Shown one piece after another: positions 17,159-28,889 of a stretch of 64,000 nt of DNA (its first letter is position 1; every line of letters starts with the position of its first letter). The translations under genes were made by a program, and so were the position numbers. The stretch lies in the NCBI GenBank assembly GCA_030440445.1, contig CP098528.1:3782001-3846000 (forward strand). The letters are read 5' to 3'. The notes below the pieces were generated by a model. It saw only the letters and a program-made list of their open reading frames with translations. It was not told the origin of the DNA and made no database searches. Source of the DNA: Halomonas sp. KG2 (GTDB taxonomy: Bacteria; Pseudomonadota; Gammaproteobacteria; Pseudomonadales; Halomonadaceae).

Positions 17159-20100
17159 AAACGTTTTCTCGATGGCGTCTACCGGCATAGGGCGCCCAAA
17201 CAAATAACCTTGAAAAGCTTGGCAGCCATGAGCCAGCAGCCACGCTTTCTGGCTCTCTGATTCGACGCCTTCGGCAATGACATCAAGATTTAAGCTTTTT
17301 GCCAGGGCAATCGTACTCTCCACAATGGCCGCATTAGCACTGCTTTCTAACACTTGATGGACAAACGACTGATCGATCTTAAGCTGATCAAGTGGCAACT
17401 GCGCAAGATACGCCAGCGATGAATAACCGGTTCCAAAATCATCCAGAGAAAAACGCACACCTTGGGCTTTCAGGCTCAACATTTTGTCACGAGCATCGTC
17501 GCGCGCTTCCACAAACAACGACTCGGTAACTTCAAGCTTGAGGCGCTCAAGCGGTGCCTTTGTACGCACAAAAACCTGCTGTAAGCGAGATAAGAACTCA
17601 CTATCGCGAAACTGTAGTGGGCTGATATTCACAGAAATCGTCAGTTCACGCAGGTGTGGCGTTGCTGCCCAGCAAGCTAACTGATGACATGCATCTTCAA
17701 TGACCCACTCACCAACCTCATTAATCAGCCCGGTACTCTCTAAGAGTGGAATAAACTCGCCAGGTGACACCATGCCACGCTCTGGATGCTGCCAGCGCAG
17801 CAGTGCCTCAACTCCCGTGCAGTGGCCAAAGCGATTCACCTGAGGCTGGTAATAGAGGCGCCATTGGTGACTCTCCAATGCCTGCCGCAAGTCGGCTTCA
17901 AGCTTAACCCGCGCCAGTAGCGTAGCCTGCATCGAAGGATCAAAAAAGCGTATGACACGACGCCCGCTCGCTTTCGCCTGTAACAAGGCCATATCGACCT
18001 GCTGAAGATAGTCTTCGGCGCTTCGCTGGCTATCGGACACAACCGTAATCCCAACGCATGCGGTGACCATGACTTGCTCTTCAGAGAGATTAACCGGCTC
18101 ATCAAGCGCCACCAGTAGTTTCTGGGCAATATGTTCTGCTAAGCGGCGTGTCTGGCGTGGGCTTCCATCGACGTCTTCAATAAGCACCGCAAATTCATCA
18201 CTACCCAGACGAGCCAACGTATCGGTATCACGCAACATTTGGCCAAACCGCTGGGCAACCCGCTGAAGCAACTGATCGCCGGCGAGATGCCCCAGGGTAT
18301 CGTTAATATGGTTGAAACGGTCGATATCGATCACCAACAACGCCCCACAACGCTGATGGCGGTTTAGCTCTTTTAGTGCTGTCTCCATTCTGTCCATAAA
18401 CAAGCGTCGATTTGCGAAGCCCGTTAATGGATCATAAAACGCAAGCTGGTGGATCTCTTGCTCAGCGGCTTTGCGCTCACTGATATCACTCATGGTGGCA
18501 ACGTAGTTAGTCAGCACACCGTCTGCATCGTAAACAGCACTGATCGTCAGCCACTCAGGGAACAGCTCACCATTTTTGCGCTGATTCCAGATTTCGCCCT
18601 CCCAACTTCCTGTGGTTATCACCCGCTTCCACAAACGACGATAAAACGCTGCGTTATGGTGGCCAGAGCTAAACATGCGTGGGTTCTTACCGATCACCTC
18701 AGCATCGCTATAGCCGGTTATGCGCTTAAAGGTCTCATTAACTTTTAAAATATCTCCCCGTGCATCCGCCACTATGATGCCCAAATGTGCTTGAAAAGCA
18801 GCCGCTGCAATCTGCAGCTCAACTTCTGCGCGCTTCGCTTCGGTAATATCACGGTTCACCGATAACACTCCCTCAAATTGTCCAGCACTACTGATTAGCG
18901 GGCTCACGGTGGCATGAAAATGGTGTGGCTGTGCATCAATGGTCAGCGGATATTCAAATCTTTCTACTTTATGCAACTGCTGGACTCGCTCAAAAACGGC
19001 GGCAAATGCACGAGCTAAGGGAATAGGCAAGACATGTGAAAAGTGTTTTCCCAGTGCATCTTGGCTTTTAACAAGTAGCTGCTCAGGAGAGGCCGCATGG
19101 ATATAGTTAAAGCGCCCTTCTACATCAAATACAAAAATCAAATCCTGAATCGAGTGGACTAAGGCATCCATGCGCGCGCCACGCGCTTGCGCTTCGGCTC
19201 TTGCTAGCTCTCGCTCTTTTATTCGTTCATGTAGTTGATAAGCTAACGCAAGGCGGTTTAAGTAGTGGCGAACACCCCAAGCCCCCAACAGCGTAATCAA
19301 ACCAACGACCAGCAACAACACCAGTAAACGCTGGCGCCATCCTGCCATCAGCGTATGAAGGTCAACGCCCACTGCAACAAATACCGGATAGTCACTAATG
19401 CGCTGCATGTGAAATAAGCGTTTACTTCCGTCAAGGGGCGAGATTGCGGTTAATGTCCGAGTAACACTATCGCTGTTTAACCACTGCTGTGTCTCAGGTG
19501 CATCAAGCTGGCTACCAATGAGCATTCCTTCATGGGGATCCGGGTGCCGAGCAACCACTTTTAGACTCTCATCTATCAGCGCCATACTCTCACCGTCGTA
19601 CAGTCGCATTTGCTGCAGCGCACTATTGAGGATATGCGGCATGATACGAGACATAATCACACCGGCGAAGTCGCCCTGATCATTCACTAGACGCCTGCCA
19701 TGATAGAGAAAGAAACGCTGCTTGCTTGCCGACCAAATAAGCGGCGTCATCATTTCGTCTTGGCCACCTTGTTGAAAGGTGCGGAAAAAGGCGCTGTCGC
19801 CAAGCCCCTCCCCAACATGTCGATTAGCGTTACTGCTTAAACGTAGGCGCCCCTGAGGGCCTAAGACACTAACACTATCGATCAGTGGCACGTACTCGGT
19901 AAGATTGTCTAGCGCTCGCTGGACGGCAGTTGCACTTTCCGCCTCTAAATCATCCAACCCCAAAGAATTTTCTTGATGAACTTTTAGCAGCTCGGCCAGA
20001 CTAAACAAACCTTGGCTGCTCTGCCCAAACATGCCTGTTACCCATTCTGACACCACATTCGCACGAGCAATCACACGGGACTCAGCCGCATTGACTTCTT

Positions 20101-20251
20101 GGTGATATTGGCCTTTGAGCAACCAGCCAAACAGCGCAATCATCATACATAACGACAAAATATAGAGCGCAATAACGCGCTGCTTTTGGCGCCGAAAGCC
20201 AGGCATTGCCTGGCTTTTGTCAGTTACCCGATCACTGCGAGGTAGCAGCAT
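17138..20251 (-). CDS. Membrane sensor with PAS, degenerate GGDEF and EAL domains
   Basis: 1037 residues. Membrane helix at ~26-45 (VIALYILSLCMMIALFGWLL), a periplasmic Cache-like region to ~285, a second helix (LLVLLLVVGLITLLGAWGV), then two PAS domains (~350-600), GGDEF (~605-765) and EAL (~780-1030). The GGDEF signature is GSDEF instead of GGDEF, so cyclase activity is doubtful, although GTP binding may remain (DIDRFNHINDTLGH). The EAL domain has EALLRWQHPE and DDFGTGYSSL, as in active cyclic di-GMP phosphodiesterases. The likely net effect is ligand-controlled breakdown of c-di-GMP. The start is not certain (alternative ATG at 20206). Monocistronic. Confidence 0.9.
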   Translation of the reverse strand: MLLPRSDRVTDKSQAMPGFRRQKQRVIALYILSLCMMIALFGWLLKGQYHQEVNAAESRVIARANVVSEWVTGMFGQSSQGLFSLAELLKVHQENSLGLDDLEAESATAVQRALDNLTEYVPLIDSVSVLGPQGRLRLSSNANRHVGEGLGDSAFFRTFQQGGQDEMMTPLIWSASKQRFFLYHGRRLVNDQGDFAGVIMSRIMPHILNSALQQMRLYDGESMALIDESLKVVARHPDPHEGMLIGSQLDAPETQQWLNSDSVTRTLTAISPLDGSKRLFHMQRISDYPVFVAVGVDLHTLMAGWRQRLLVLLLVVGLITLLGAWGVRHYLNRLALAYQLHERIKERELARAEAQARGARMDALVHSIQDLIFVFDVEGRFNYIHAASPEQLLVKSQDALGKHFSHVLPIPLARAFAAVFERVQQLHKVERFEYPLTIDAQPHHFHATVSPLISSAGQFEGVLSVNRDITEAKRAEVELQIAAAAFQAHLGIIVADARGDILKVNETFKRITGYSDAEVIGKNPRMFSSGHHNAAFYRRLWKRVITTGSWEGEIWNQRKNGELFPEWLTISAVYDADGVLTNYVATMSDISERKAAEQEIHQLAFYDPLTGFANRRLFMDRMETALKELNRHQRCGALLVIDIDRFNHINDTLGHLAGDQLLQRVAQRFGQMLRDTDTLARLGSDEFAVLIEDVDGSPRQTRRLAEHIAQKLLVALDEPVNLSEEQVMVTACVGITVVSDSQRSAEDYLQQVDMALLQAKASGRRVIRFFDPSMQATLLARVKLEADLRQALESHQWRLYYQPQVNRFGHCTGVEALLRWQHPERGMVSPGEFIPLLESTGLINEVGEWVIEDACHQLACWAATPHLRELTISVNISPLQFRDSEFLSRLQQVFVRTKAPLERLKLEVTESLFVEARDDARDKMLSLKAQGVRFSLDDFGTGYSSLAYLAQLPLDQLKIDQSFVHQVLESSANAAIVESTIALAKSLNLDVIAEGVESESQKAWLLAHGCQAFQGYLFGRPMPVDAIEKTFLAQQRS

Positions 20252-20436
20252 TATATGTAGGCCTTATTCAAATATCCCAGAGCACACCTGATACAGTATA
20301 AAAAGAACGGTGAAAGATAGACCACAGCGGCTCCTCGTAAGCGGTTCTAAATAGTGGCGCGGCTTGTTTTTGATGTATATCTATTTTCAGCAAAAAAGCT
20401 CATAAAAGTCGTTATTTTACTTAATAAGAGGCTGCC

Positions 20437-21342
20437 ATGGCATCGTTAGGCCAAATGAGTGACTACGAAGTACGCTTGGTGCGTATTTTTAAAACGGTCG
20501 TGGAATGCGGTGGTTTCACCGCTGCGGAAACCGCTTTAGGCATCAGTCGCTCAGCCATTAGCCAGCACATGAATGATTTAGAAGGCAGGCTAGGCTTTTC
20601 GCTATGCCAGCGTGGCCGAGGCGGCTTTAGTTTAACCGAAGAAGGCAAAGAAATTTACCAAGCAGGTTTGACGCTACTGACCGCGCTCGAAGCCTTTAAA
20701 AGCGATGTAAACGCATTACATCATACCATCAAGGGCGAACTGAATATCGGTATCACCGACAACTTGGTCACCTTGCCTGCCATGCATGTTACCCACGCGC
20801 TCGCCGAGCTGACAGCGCCAAACCATGAAGTCACGGTCAATATTCATATGGAGCCTTCAGATGCCGTTATTCGAAGCGTAATGGATGGCCACTTGCATGT
20901 CGGCGTTGTGCCTGCGGTTAACTTACCCTCTAGCTTGGAAACACAGCTGCTGTACGAGGAGCCTTCGTTTCTTTACTGCGCAGCTGACCACCCCTTGTTT
21001 GATGAAACTGATGAAGCATTCACAACTGAACAGATTGCCGCTTATCCAGCGATAACGCCTCGCTACCCACTCCCTAGCGATGCGCGTAAAGCACATGATG
21101 CGTTAAATTTACAAGCGTCTGCCTCTGATCGGGAGGGCGCTGCGTTTTTGATTCTCACTGGACGGTTTATCGGTTTTCTTCCCGAACATGTTGCCGCCCA
21201 ATGGGTTAATGCCAATAAGATGCGCGCCATTCAGCCGGGTACCCAGCATTATCAGATTCCGTTTGTTTTAATCACTCGCCATGATCGCCGCCCCAACCGG
21301 GTGGTCGATGCATTTTTAGAATTTGTGAAAGGCGCAAAATAG
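20437..21342 (+). CDS. LysR-family transcriptional regulator
   Basis: 301 residues. The N-terminal winged helix-turn-helix is at ~10-70 (GGFTAAETALGISRSAISQHMNDLE), followed by a periplasmic-binding-like effector domain. Start ATG 20437 has AAGAGG upstream. It faces the NCS1 permease gene convergently across a shared terminator, and the pyrimidine degradation genes lie beyond, so it may control them. The usual divergent LysR arrangement is absent, so the target is only inferred. Confidence 0.88.
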   Translation: MASLGQMSDYEVRLVRIFKTVVECGGFTAAETALGISRSAISQHMNDLEGRLGFSLCQRGRGGFSLTEEGKEIYQAGLTLLTALEAFKSDVNALHHTIKGELNIGITDNLVTLPAMHVTHALAELTAPNHEVTVNIHMEPSDAVIRSVMDGHLHVGVVPAVNLPSSLETQLLYEEPSFLYCAADHPLFDETDEAFTTEQIAAYPAITPRYPLPSDARKAHDALNLQASASDREGAAFLILTGRFIGFLPEHVAAQWVNANKMRAIQPGTQHYQIPFVLITRHDRRPNRVVDAFLEFVKGAK

Positions 21343-21366
21343 CTCACTTGGTTATGCCAAGCACAA

Positions 21367-21405
21367 AATAATCAAAGCTCGGCACTTAGCCGAGCTTTGA
21401 TTATT
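21367..21405. terminator. Bidirectional terminator between LysR and NCS1 permease genes
   Basis: A 17-bp perfect stem (21367-21383 with 21389-21405, loop ACTTA). The GC core AGCTCGGC is flanked by AATAATCAA on one side and TTGATTATT on the other, so both strands end in a T-rich stretch. It lies between convergent stops at 21342 and 21429. Confidence 0.92.
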
Positions 21406-21428
21406 AACGACGTTTACTGATAACGAGT

Positions 21429-22946
21429 TTATGGCAGTTTTGCCGTCTCGCTGGCCATGTGTGGCGCGGGCCCAACCTGAGAAGATGATGTTAAAACGTG
21501 GCTTGCGGCGTAATAAACAATCGCGCCAAGCGCAGAGCCGGTAAACCAGCCATAGTCATAGAACCAGTTCATGGTGCCGGTTAACAGCGAGATTAGCGTC
21601 AGTGCCACCGGCACGCCGAACGCGATAAAACCCGCCACATTGACCGCAGGATAAGCACGGTTATCCATATATAAGCTAGGCACGTCTAAACGCTGCTTTT
21701 TAATTAGGAAATAGTCCACTGCCATGATGCCTGCGATGGGGCCAAGCAGGCTGGAGTATCCCAGCAGCCAGTTTGAATACATCTGCTCAAGAGACACCCC
21801 TTGAGCAATGAGACCCGCTTTCTGCAAAAGGTCGTAGCCCATCAATAAAACACCCACCGCTCCGGTCATAAGTACACCGCGGGTTTGGTTAATCAGTTTT
21901 GGGGCAATATTCTGGAAGTCATTCGTGGGAGAAACAATATTCGAAGCGGTATTAGTGGAAATCGTGGCAATAATGATTAGCAACATGGCAAGCACTACCC
22001 AGAAAGGGCTTTCGATATAGCCAATCAAACGTACTGGGTCAGCAACCGTCTGGCCCACTAGCGACTCAGACGCCGCCGTTAATACAACGCCCAACGCTGC
22101 AAAGAAGAACATTGTCAGCGGCAACCCAATCACTTGACCAACAATTTGATCTTTTTGGCTTTTGGCAAACCGGCTAAAATCAGGAATGTTCAGCGACAAC
22201 GTCGCCCAAAACCCCACCATCGCAGTTAACCCTGCAAAGAAGTAGCCATATACCGATGCTCCTTCTGGGCGCGAGGGCGGTTGCGCTAATAACTCAGTCA
22301 TCGACATGTGCGGCCATGCCCACATCATTAACCCGATCCCCACAGCAAGCAGCAATGGCGCCGCTAGAGTTTCCAGCCACTTGATCGACTCAGCCCCACG
22401 AATGACCACAAGCAGATTCATTGCGCCGAAGACAAAAAAGCCAATCACTTCACCTATCCCACCCAGCGCAGCCCAAGCGGGGACTAGTTCGGATAACAGA
22501 AGATGAATAGCCAAACCACCAAACATCGTTTGAATGCCAAACCAGCCGCAGCCTACGAGAGCCCGCACCAAACAAGGCACATTAGAACCTAAAATACCGA
22601 ACGATGATCGCAGCACAACTGGAAAAGGAATACCAAATTTAGTGCCCGGAAAAGCATTTAGAGTGAGCGGAATCAGGACGATCACGTTGGCTAGAAAAAT
22701 GGCAAAAAGCGCTTCGCCCACACTCAGGCCAAAGTAGGCGGTTAACACACCACCCAAGGTGTAGGTCGGTACACAAATCGACATCCCCACCCAAAGTGCC
22801 GCAATGTTCCATTTGCTCCAAGTGCGCTCACTCGCCTGAGTGGGCGCAATATCTTTATTGAAACGAGGACTATCACCTACGTCTTTGCCTACATCGAGTT
22901 CAATTAACCCCTCTCTGTCCACCATTCGGGATGTTGAGCCAGTCAT
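21429..22946 (-). CDS. NCS1-family nucleobase:cation symporter
   Basis: 505 residues with about 12 hydrophobic segments. The N-terminal WSKWNIAALWVGMSICVPTYTLGG is a strong NCS1 signature (NCS-1 proteins import uracil, allantoin, hydantoins, thiamine). FWATLSLNIPDFSRFAKSQKDQ and NTASNIVSPTNDF are further family blocks. Start ATG 22946 has AGGAG just upstream. It is divergent from the ureidopropionase gene across a 657-base gap, so uptake of uracil or dihydrouracil for that pathway is likely. The exact substrate cannot be read from the sequence. Confidence 0.9.
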   Translation of the reverse strand: MTGSTSRMVDREGLIELDVGKDVGDSPRFNKDIAPTQASERTWSKWNIAALWVGMSICVPTYTLGGVLTAYFGLSVGEALFAIFLANVIVLIPLTLNAFPGTKFGIPFPVVLRSSFGILGSNVPCLVRALVGCGWFGIQTMFGGLAIHLLLSELVPAWAALGGIGEVIGFFVFGAMNLLVVIRGAESIKWLETLAAPLLLAVGIGLMMWAWPHMSMTELLAQPPSRPEGASVYGYFFAGLTAMVGFWATLSLNIPDFSRFAKSQKDQIVGQVIGLPLTMFFFAALGVVLTAASESLVGQTVADPVRLIGYIESPFWVVLAMLLIIIATISTNTASNIVSPTNDFQNIAPKLINQTRGVLMTGAVGVLLMGYDLLQKAGLIAQGVSLEQMYSNWLLGYSSLLGPIAGIMAVDYFLIKKQRLDVPSLYMDNRAYPAVNVAGFIAFGVPVALTLISLLTGTMNWFYDYGWFTGSALGAIVYYAASHVLTSSSQVGPAPHMASETAKLP

Positions 22947-23425
22947 ATAGTCTCCTCAGCAGTGCTGTAGCCCAGTAAGTTCACGGTTTCAGTCTTTTAA
23001 GAGCAATAAGCGTGCCTAAAACAAAAGCACAAACACTAACCCATTGATCAAAAAGCTGACTTACCAGGCAGGCATACACATACTTATAGCGTGATTGTTG
23101 TTATTCGCCTTACAGGTCTTAAAAGCCATTAATAAGCGTAGCCATTTAAATAAAATACGCACCAAAAAGATGCGTAAAAAATATCAACACCCAAAATAAA
23201 ACAACATAAACTTATGTTTTAAAAGACAAAATAAAATATCACCAACATCGACCAGCACTTCACCAACTTAGCAAAAACAGCACTAAAAATAATAAAAACA
23301 TTAAAAAATCAAAGAGTTAAATCAGTAAATAAAAATTATTAAAAACACTTGAAACAACACCTCACAAAGGACTATGTTCAAAAAGCTGTCAATAAAGACA
23401 ACTTTACAAACAACAATAAAACGCT

Positions 23426-23485
23426 CGCTTAGCCTCGCTTGCATTACGCTATTTTCAAAGCACGCTTCACAAGCAAGGCTAAGCG
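23426..23485. repeat. 16-bp inverted repeat with 28-base loop
   Basis: CGCTTAGCCTCGCTTG (23426-23441) and CAAGCAAGGCTAAGCG (23470-23485) match in 15 of 16 positions as an inverted repeat. It could be a cruciform-forming operator or an mRNA stem in the 5' leader of the ureidopropionase operon. The loop is long for a terminator. Confidence 0.7.
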
Positions 23486-23556
23486 AAAAAGGCACCGTAA
23501 GACGCCGCTGCACGCCACGTAATCACACACTTGTTACTTGACCAGTAACGTACCGA

Positions 23557-23570
23557 CATGCGTACGCATG
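23557..23570. promoter_or_regulatory. 14-bp perfect palindrome, candidate operator
   Basis: CATGCGTACGCATG is its own reverse complement and lies 33 bases before the ATG of the ureidopropionase gene, a position fitting a regulator site. The binding protein is unknown. Confidence 0.45.
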
Positions 23571-23603
23571 CGGTTGGCGCGCATGACTTGAGAGGGCTGT
23601 TAC

Positions 23604-25941
<2,338 letters not shown>

Positions 25942-25978
25942 ACAACTCCTCAAGAAAAGAAAAAAGCCAACAGGAGAG

Positions 25979-27364
25979 ATGACCGTGAACCACTCACTTG
26001 ACCACCTGCCTAGCGCACAAGAGGTCGGCACCTACGACCCACCGACACTGGCAAGCAACTTTAGCGACCTCCATCCGCCGTTAACCCACCGCCAAGCAAT
26101 GATCGAAAGCCAGCGCTGCTTGTACTGTTTCGACGCCCCCTGCGTTGAGGCCTGTCCATCGGATATTGATATCCCCAGCTTTATTCGTCAGATCAGCGAA
26201 AACAACATTAATGGCGCCGCAGAAACCATTCTGGAAGCCAACATTCTTGGCGGCAGCTGCGCCCGGGTGTGCCCCACTGAAATCCTCTGCGAGCGTAGCT
26301 GTGTGCGCAACCATGATGCAGAGTGCCAGCCAGTGTTAATTGGCCTGCTGCAACGCCACGCCACTGACCATATGCAGTTCGAAAGCCACCCGTTCAAGCG
26401 AGCGGCTAACAGCGGCCGCCATATCGCCGTGGTAGGCGCGGGGCCCGCCGGCCTTTCCTGTGCTCACCGCTTGGCGATGCTAGGCCATCAAGTGACCATT
26501 TTTGAGGCCGAACAAAAACCAGGCGGACTGAATGAGTACGGTATCGCCCGCTATAAGATGACCGATGACTTCGCCCGTAAAGAAGTGGAATTTCTACTAG
26601 AAATAGGCGGCATTGAGCTTCAGTACGGCCAGCGCCTCGGTGATAATTTGTCTCTCGCGACGCTGCACCAGCAGTTCGATAGCGTTTTCCTCGGTTTGGG
26701 TCTTGGTGCCAGCCGTGCCCTAGGGCTCACTGGGGATGATGCTCCCGGCTTGATGCCCGCCGTTGACTACATTAAAACCCTGCGCCAAACCAAAGACCTA
26801 GGAAGCTTACCTGTCGCCAAGCGCTGCATTGTGATCGGTGCAGGCAATACCGCCATTGATATGGCGACTCAAATGGCCCGGCTAGGCGCGACAGAGGTAA
26901 CGCTGGTCTACCGCCGCGGCACAGAGGCGATGTCTGCTACCGATCATGAGCAAGAAATTGCCAAAGCGAACGGCGTACGTATGGTGACGTGGGCCCAGCC
27001 AGACGACATTTTATTGGATGACCAAGGGCGCGTGGCGGGTATGCGTTTTGCCAAGACCCACGATCAGGCTGGTCAGTTAACACCCACGGGTGAAACATTC
27101 GACCTTGCCGCCGATGCCATCTTCAAGGCGATTGGCCAAGGCTTCGATAGCGCTAGCCTGACGGATGAAACCGCTAGAGAGCTTGCCCGCGACGGCGAAC
27201 GTATCCAAGTTGATGCCTTCTTGCGCACTTCAATGCCCAATGTTTACGCGGGTGGCGACTGCGTCAACTCCGGCCAAGATCTCACCGTTCAAGCCGTTCA
27301 ACACGGAAAACTGGCTGCCCATGCCATTCACCAGGCGCTCGCCGCCAAGCAGGAGGCCGCATGA
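25979..27364 (+). CDS. preT: Dihydropyrimidine dehydrogenase (NAD+) subunit PreT
   Basis: 461 residues. The N-terminal cysteine groups CLYCFDAPCVEACPSDI (~46-62) and CARVCPTEILCERSC (~95-110) bind [4Fe-4S] clusters as in the GltD/PreT domain. An FAD motif GAGPAGLSCAHRLA (~152) and an NAD(P) motif GAGNTAIDMATQ (~287) follow. It feeds electrons from NAD(P)H to PreA for uracil or thymine reduction. Start ATG 25979 lies close to AGGAG; GTG 25985 is a possible alternative. It overlaps preA by ATGA. Confidence 0.93.
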   Translation: MTVNHSLDHLPSAQEVGTYDPPTLASNFSDLHPPLTHRQAMIESQRCLYCFDAPCVEACPSDIDIPSFIRQISENNINGAAETILEANILGGSCARVCPTEILCERSCVRNHDAECQPVLIGLLQRHATDHMQFESHPFKRAANSGRHIAVVGAGPAGLSCAHRLAMLGHQVTIFEAEQKPGGLNEYGIARYKMTDDFARKEVEFLLEIGGIELQYGQRLGDNLSLATLHQQFDSVFLGLGLGASRALGLTGDDAPGLMPAVDYIKTLRQTKDLGSLPVAKRCIVIGAGNTAIDMATQMARLGATEVTLVYRRGTEAMSATDHEQEIAKANGVRMVTWAQPDDILLDDQGRVAGMRFAKTHDQAGQLTPTGETFDLAADAIFKAIGQGFDSASLTDETARELARDGERIQVDAFLRTSMPNVYAGGDCVNSGQDLTVQAVQHGKLAAHAIHQALAAKQEAA

Positions 27365-28695
27365 ACACACTTCCTTTCACACCACCGGGTAACAAAAACA
27401 GCGGCGATAGCGTGGTAAACGGCATTGACCTGTCGGTGAACTTTGCGGGCATTAAAGCCCCGAACCCATTCTGGCTAGCCTCTGCCCCACCCACGGATAA
27501 AGCCTATAACGTAGTACGCGCCTATGAAGCGGGTTGGGGCGGCGTCGTCTGGAAAACCCTTGGTGAAGAGCCACCTGCGGTGAATGTCTCTTCACGTTAC
27601 TCCGCTCACTATGGCAAAAACCGCGAAGTGATCGGCTTTAACAATATCGAGCTGATTACCGATCGCTCGTTGGAGATCAATCTTCAAGAAATCACCCAGG
27701 TGAAAAAAGACTGGCCCGACCGAGCGCTGATTGTCTCCATCATGGTGCCCTGTAACGAAGACGCTTGGGCCTATATTTTGCCACTCGTGGAAGCAACGGG
27801 CGCAGATGGCATCGAGCTCAACCTGGGCTGCCCTCATGGCATGCCGGAACGCGGCATGGGGGCGGCGGTCGGCCAAAATCCCGATCTGATCGAAAAAGTT
27901 GCCTACTGGTGTAAGAAGCACTACTCAAAGCCGGTGATTGTAAAGCTTACCCCCAACATCACCGATATTCGCGTGGGTGCCCAAGCCGCGCTACGGGGTG
28001 GCGCCGACGCGGTATCGCTGATCAATACCATCAACTCGATCACCAGTATCGACCTGGACAATATGGTCGCCAAACCCACGGTAGGCCACCAGAGTACCCA
28101 CGGTGGCTACTGCGGCAGCGCCGTGAAGCCTATCGCGATGAATATGGTGGCAGAGATTGCCCGCGACCCGGCAACGCCAACGCTGCCGATTTCCGGCATC
28201 GGCGGTATTTCCACCTGGCGGGATGCGGCAGAATTTATCGCCCTGGGAGCAGGTAGCGTGCAGGTATGTACCGCTGCAATGCTCAACGGTTTTCGCATTG
28301 TAGAAGAGATGAAGGATGGCCTTTCACGCTGGATGGCGGAAAAAGGCTACGACTCTATTGAATCGTTCTCGCGCAAAGCCGTGCCCCAAACCACCGACTG
28401 GAAACATCTGGACATCAACTTTAAAACCATCGCCAAGATTGATCAGGACCTGTGCATTGAGTGCGGTCGCTGCTATATCGCTTGCGAGGATACCTCCCAC
28501 CAGTCGATTGCCAAGCTCACCGAGCAAGATGGCGCACGCCGTTACGAGGTAATCGAAGACGAGTGCGTTGGCTGCAACTTATGCCAAATCACCTGTCCAG
28601 TGGAAAATTGCATCACCATGGTGCCTCAAGAAACTGGCAAACCGTTCTTAGCCTGGGACAACGACCCTCGCAACCCCTTCCGTGTCGCTTCATAA
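27361..28695 (+). CDS. preA: Dihydropyrimidine dehydrogenase (NAD+) subunit PreA
   Basis: 444 residues. An FMN-binding TIM barrel like class 1 dihydroorotate dehydrogenase is followed by a ferredoxin domain. The catalytic Cys is in ELNLGCPHGMPERGMG (Cys157), matching the active Cys of mammalian enzyme. C-terminal clusters: CIECGRCYIACEDTSH (~365) and CVGCNLCQITCPVENC (~400). It reduces uracil and thymine to the dihydro forms together with PreT. Last gene of the operon; a stem-loop follows at 28755. Confidence 0.94.
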   Translation: MNTLPFTPPGNKNSGDSVVNGIDLSVNFAGIKAPNPFWLASAPPTDKAYNVVRAYEAGWGGVVWKTLGEEPPAVNVSSRYSAHYGKNREVIGFNNIELITDRSLEINLQEITQVKKDWPDRALIVSIMVPCNEDAWAYILPLVEATGADGIELNLGCPHGMPERGMGAAVGQNPDLIEKVAYWCKKHYSKPVIVKLTPNITDIRVGAQAALRGGADAVSLINTINSITSIDLDNMVAKPTVGHQSTHGGYCGSAVKPIAMNMVAEIARDPATPTLPISGIGGISTWRDAAEFIALGAGSVQVCTAAMLNGFRIVEEMKDGLSRWMAEKGYDSIESFSRKAVPQTTDWKHLDINFKTIAKIDQDLCIECGRCYIACEDTSHQSIAKLTEQDGARRYEVIEDECVGCNLCQITCPVENCITMVPQETGKPFLAWDNDPRNPFRVAS

Positions 28696-28720
28696 GCTCA
28701 TCTCATAAGCTTATCTCATA
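28691..28720 (+). repeat. Short tandem repeat at the preA stop
   Basis: CATAAGCTCATCT and CATAAGCTTATCT (28691-28716), then a partial third copy CATAA. The preA stop lies in the first unit. It adds no coding change and is probably slippage-derived. Confidence 0.6.
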
Positions 28721-28754
28721 AACGACGCATCACGACCTAACCCTCGATAATGGC

Positions 28755-28778
28755 ACCGCCCTCCTCTGTGAGGGCGGT
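28755..28778 (+). terminator. Stem-loop after the pyrimidine operon, probable terminator
   Basis: ACCGCCCTC and GAGGGCGGT form a perfect 9-bp stem with a 6-base loop, 60 bases after the preA stop. The T tract behind it is poor (CACGCTTTGCG), so it may be weak or act as an mRNA 3' end. Confidence 0.65.
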
Positions 28779-28841
28779 CACGCTTTGCGCAACAGTTTGT
28801 TCCGTTATAAAAAGGCGACATAGCGCCTCTTCTTTTGAGAA

Positions 28842-28877
28842 TATGAGAAATTATCGCATATAAAACATTTTCTCATA
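28842..28877. promoter_or_regulatory. Inverted repeat upstream of the siderophore-binding protein gene
   Basis: TATGAGAAA (28842-28850) and TTTCTCATA (28869-28877) form a 9-bp perfect inverted repeat, ending just before the AAGGAG ribosome site. The TGAGAA-type sequence is loosely like a Fur box half, but a full Fur match is not present. Confidence 0.4.
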
Positions 28878-28889
28878 AAAGGAGCTACG

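Larger units (their letters stand above)
22947..23603. promoter_or_regulatory. AT-rich divergent regulatory region of the pyrimidine catabolism genes
   Basis: 657 bases without a credible gene. 23100-23400 is strongly AT-rich with many A tracts, likely bent DNA. Further right are a 16-bp inverted repeat (23426-23485), a GTTACT-N5-AGTAAC repeat (23533-23549) that holds TTGACCA (23538-23544, equal to one half of the E. coli RutR operator), and a 14-bp perfect palindrome (23557-23570). A ribosome site GAGAGGG precedes ATG 23604. A 63-codon open frame at 23322-23513 is not believed. Confidence 0.6.

Noticed and set aside
23322..23513. 63-codon leftward open frame in the AT-rich gap
   Set aside because: No ribosome site and a composition set by the AT-rich DNA and the inverted repeat; it looks like chance.
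28842..28877. Fur box before the siderophore-binding protein gene
   Set aside because: Only a loose TGAGAA-type half is seen; the 7-1-7 pattern is not matched, so it is listed only as an inverted repeat.
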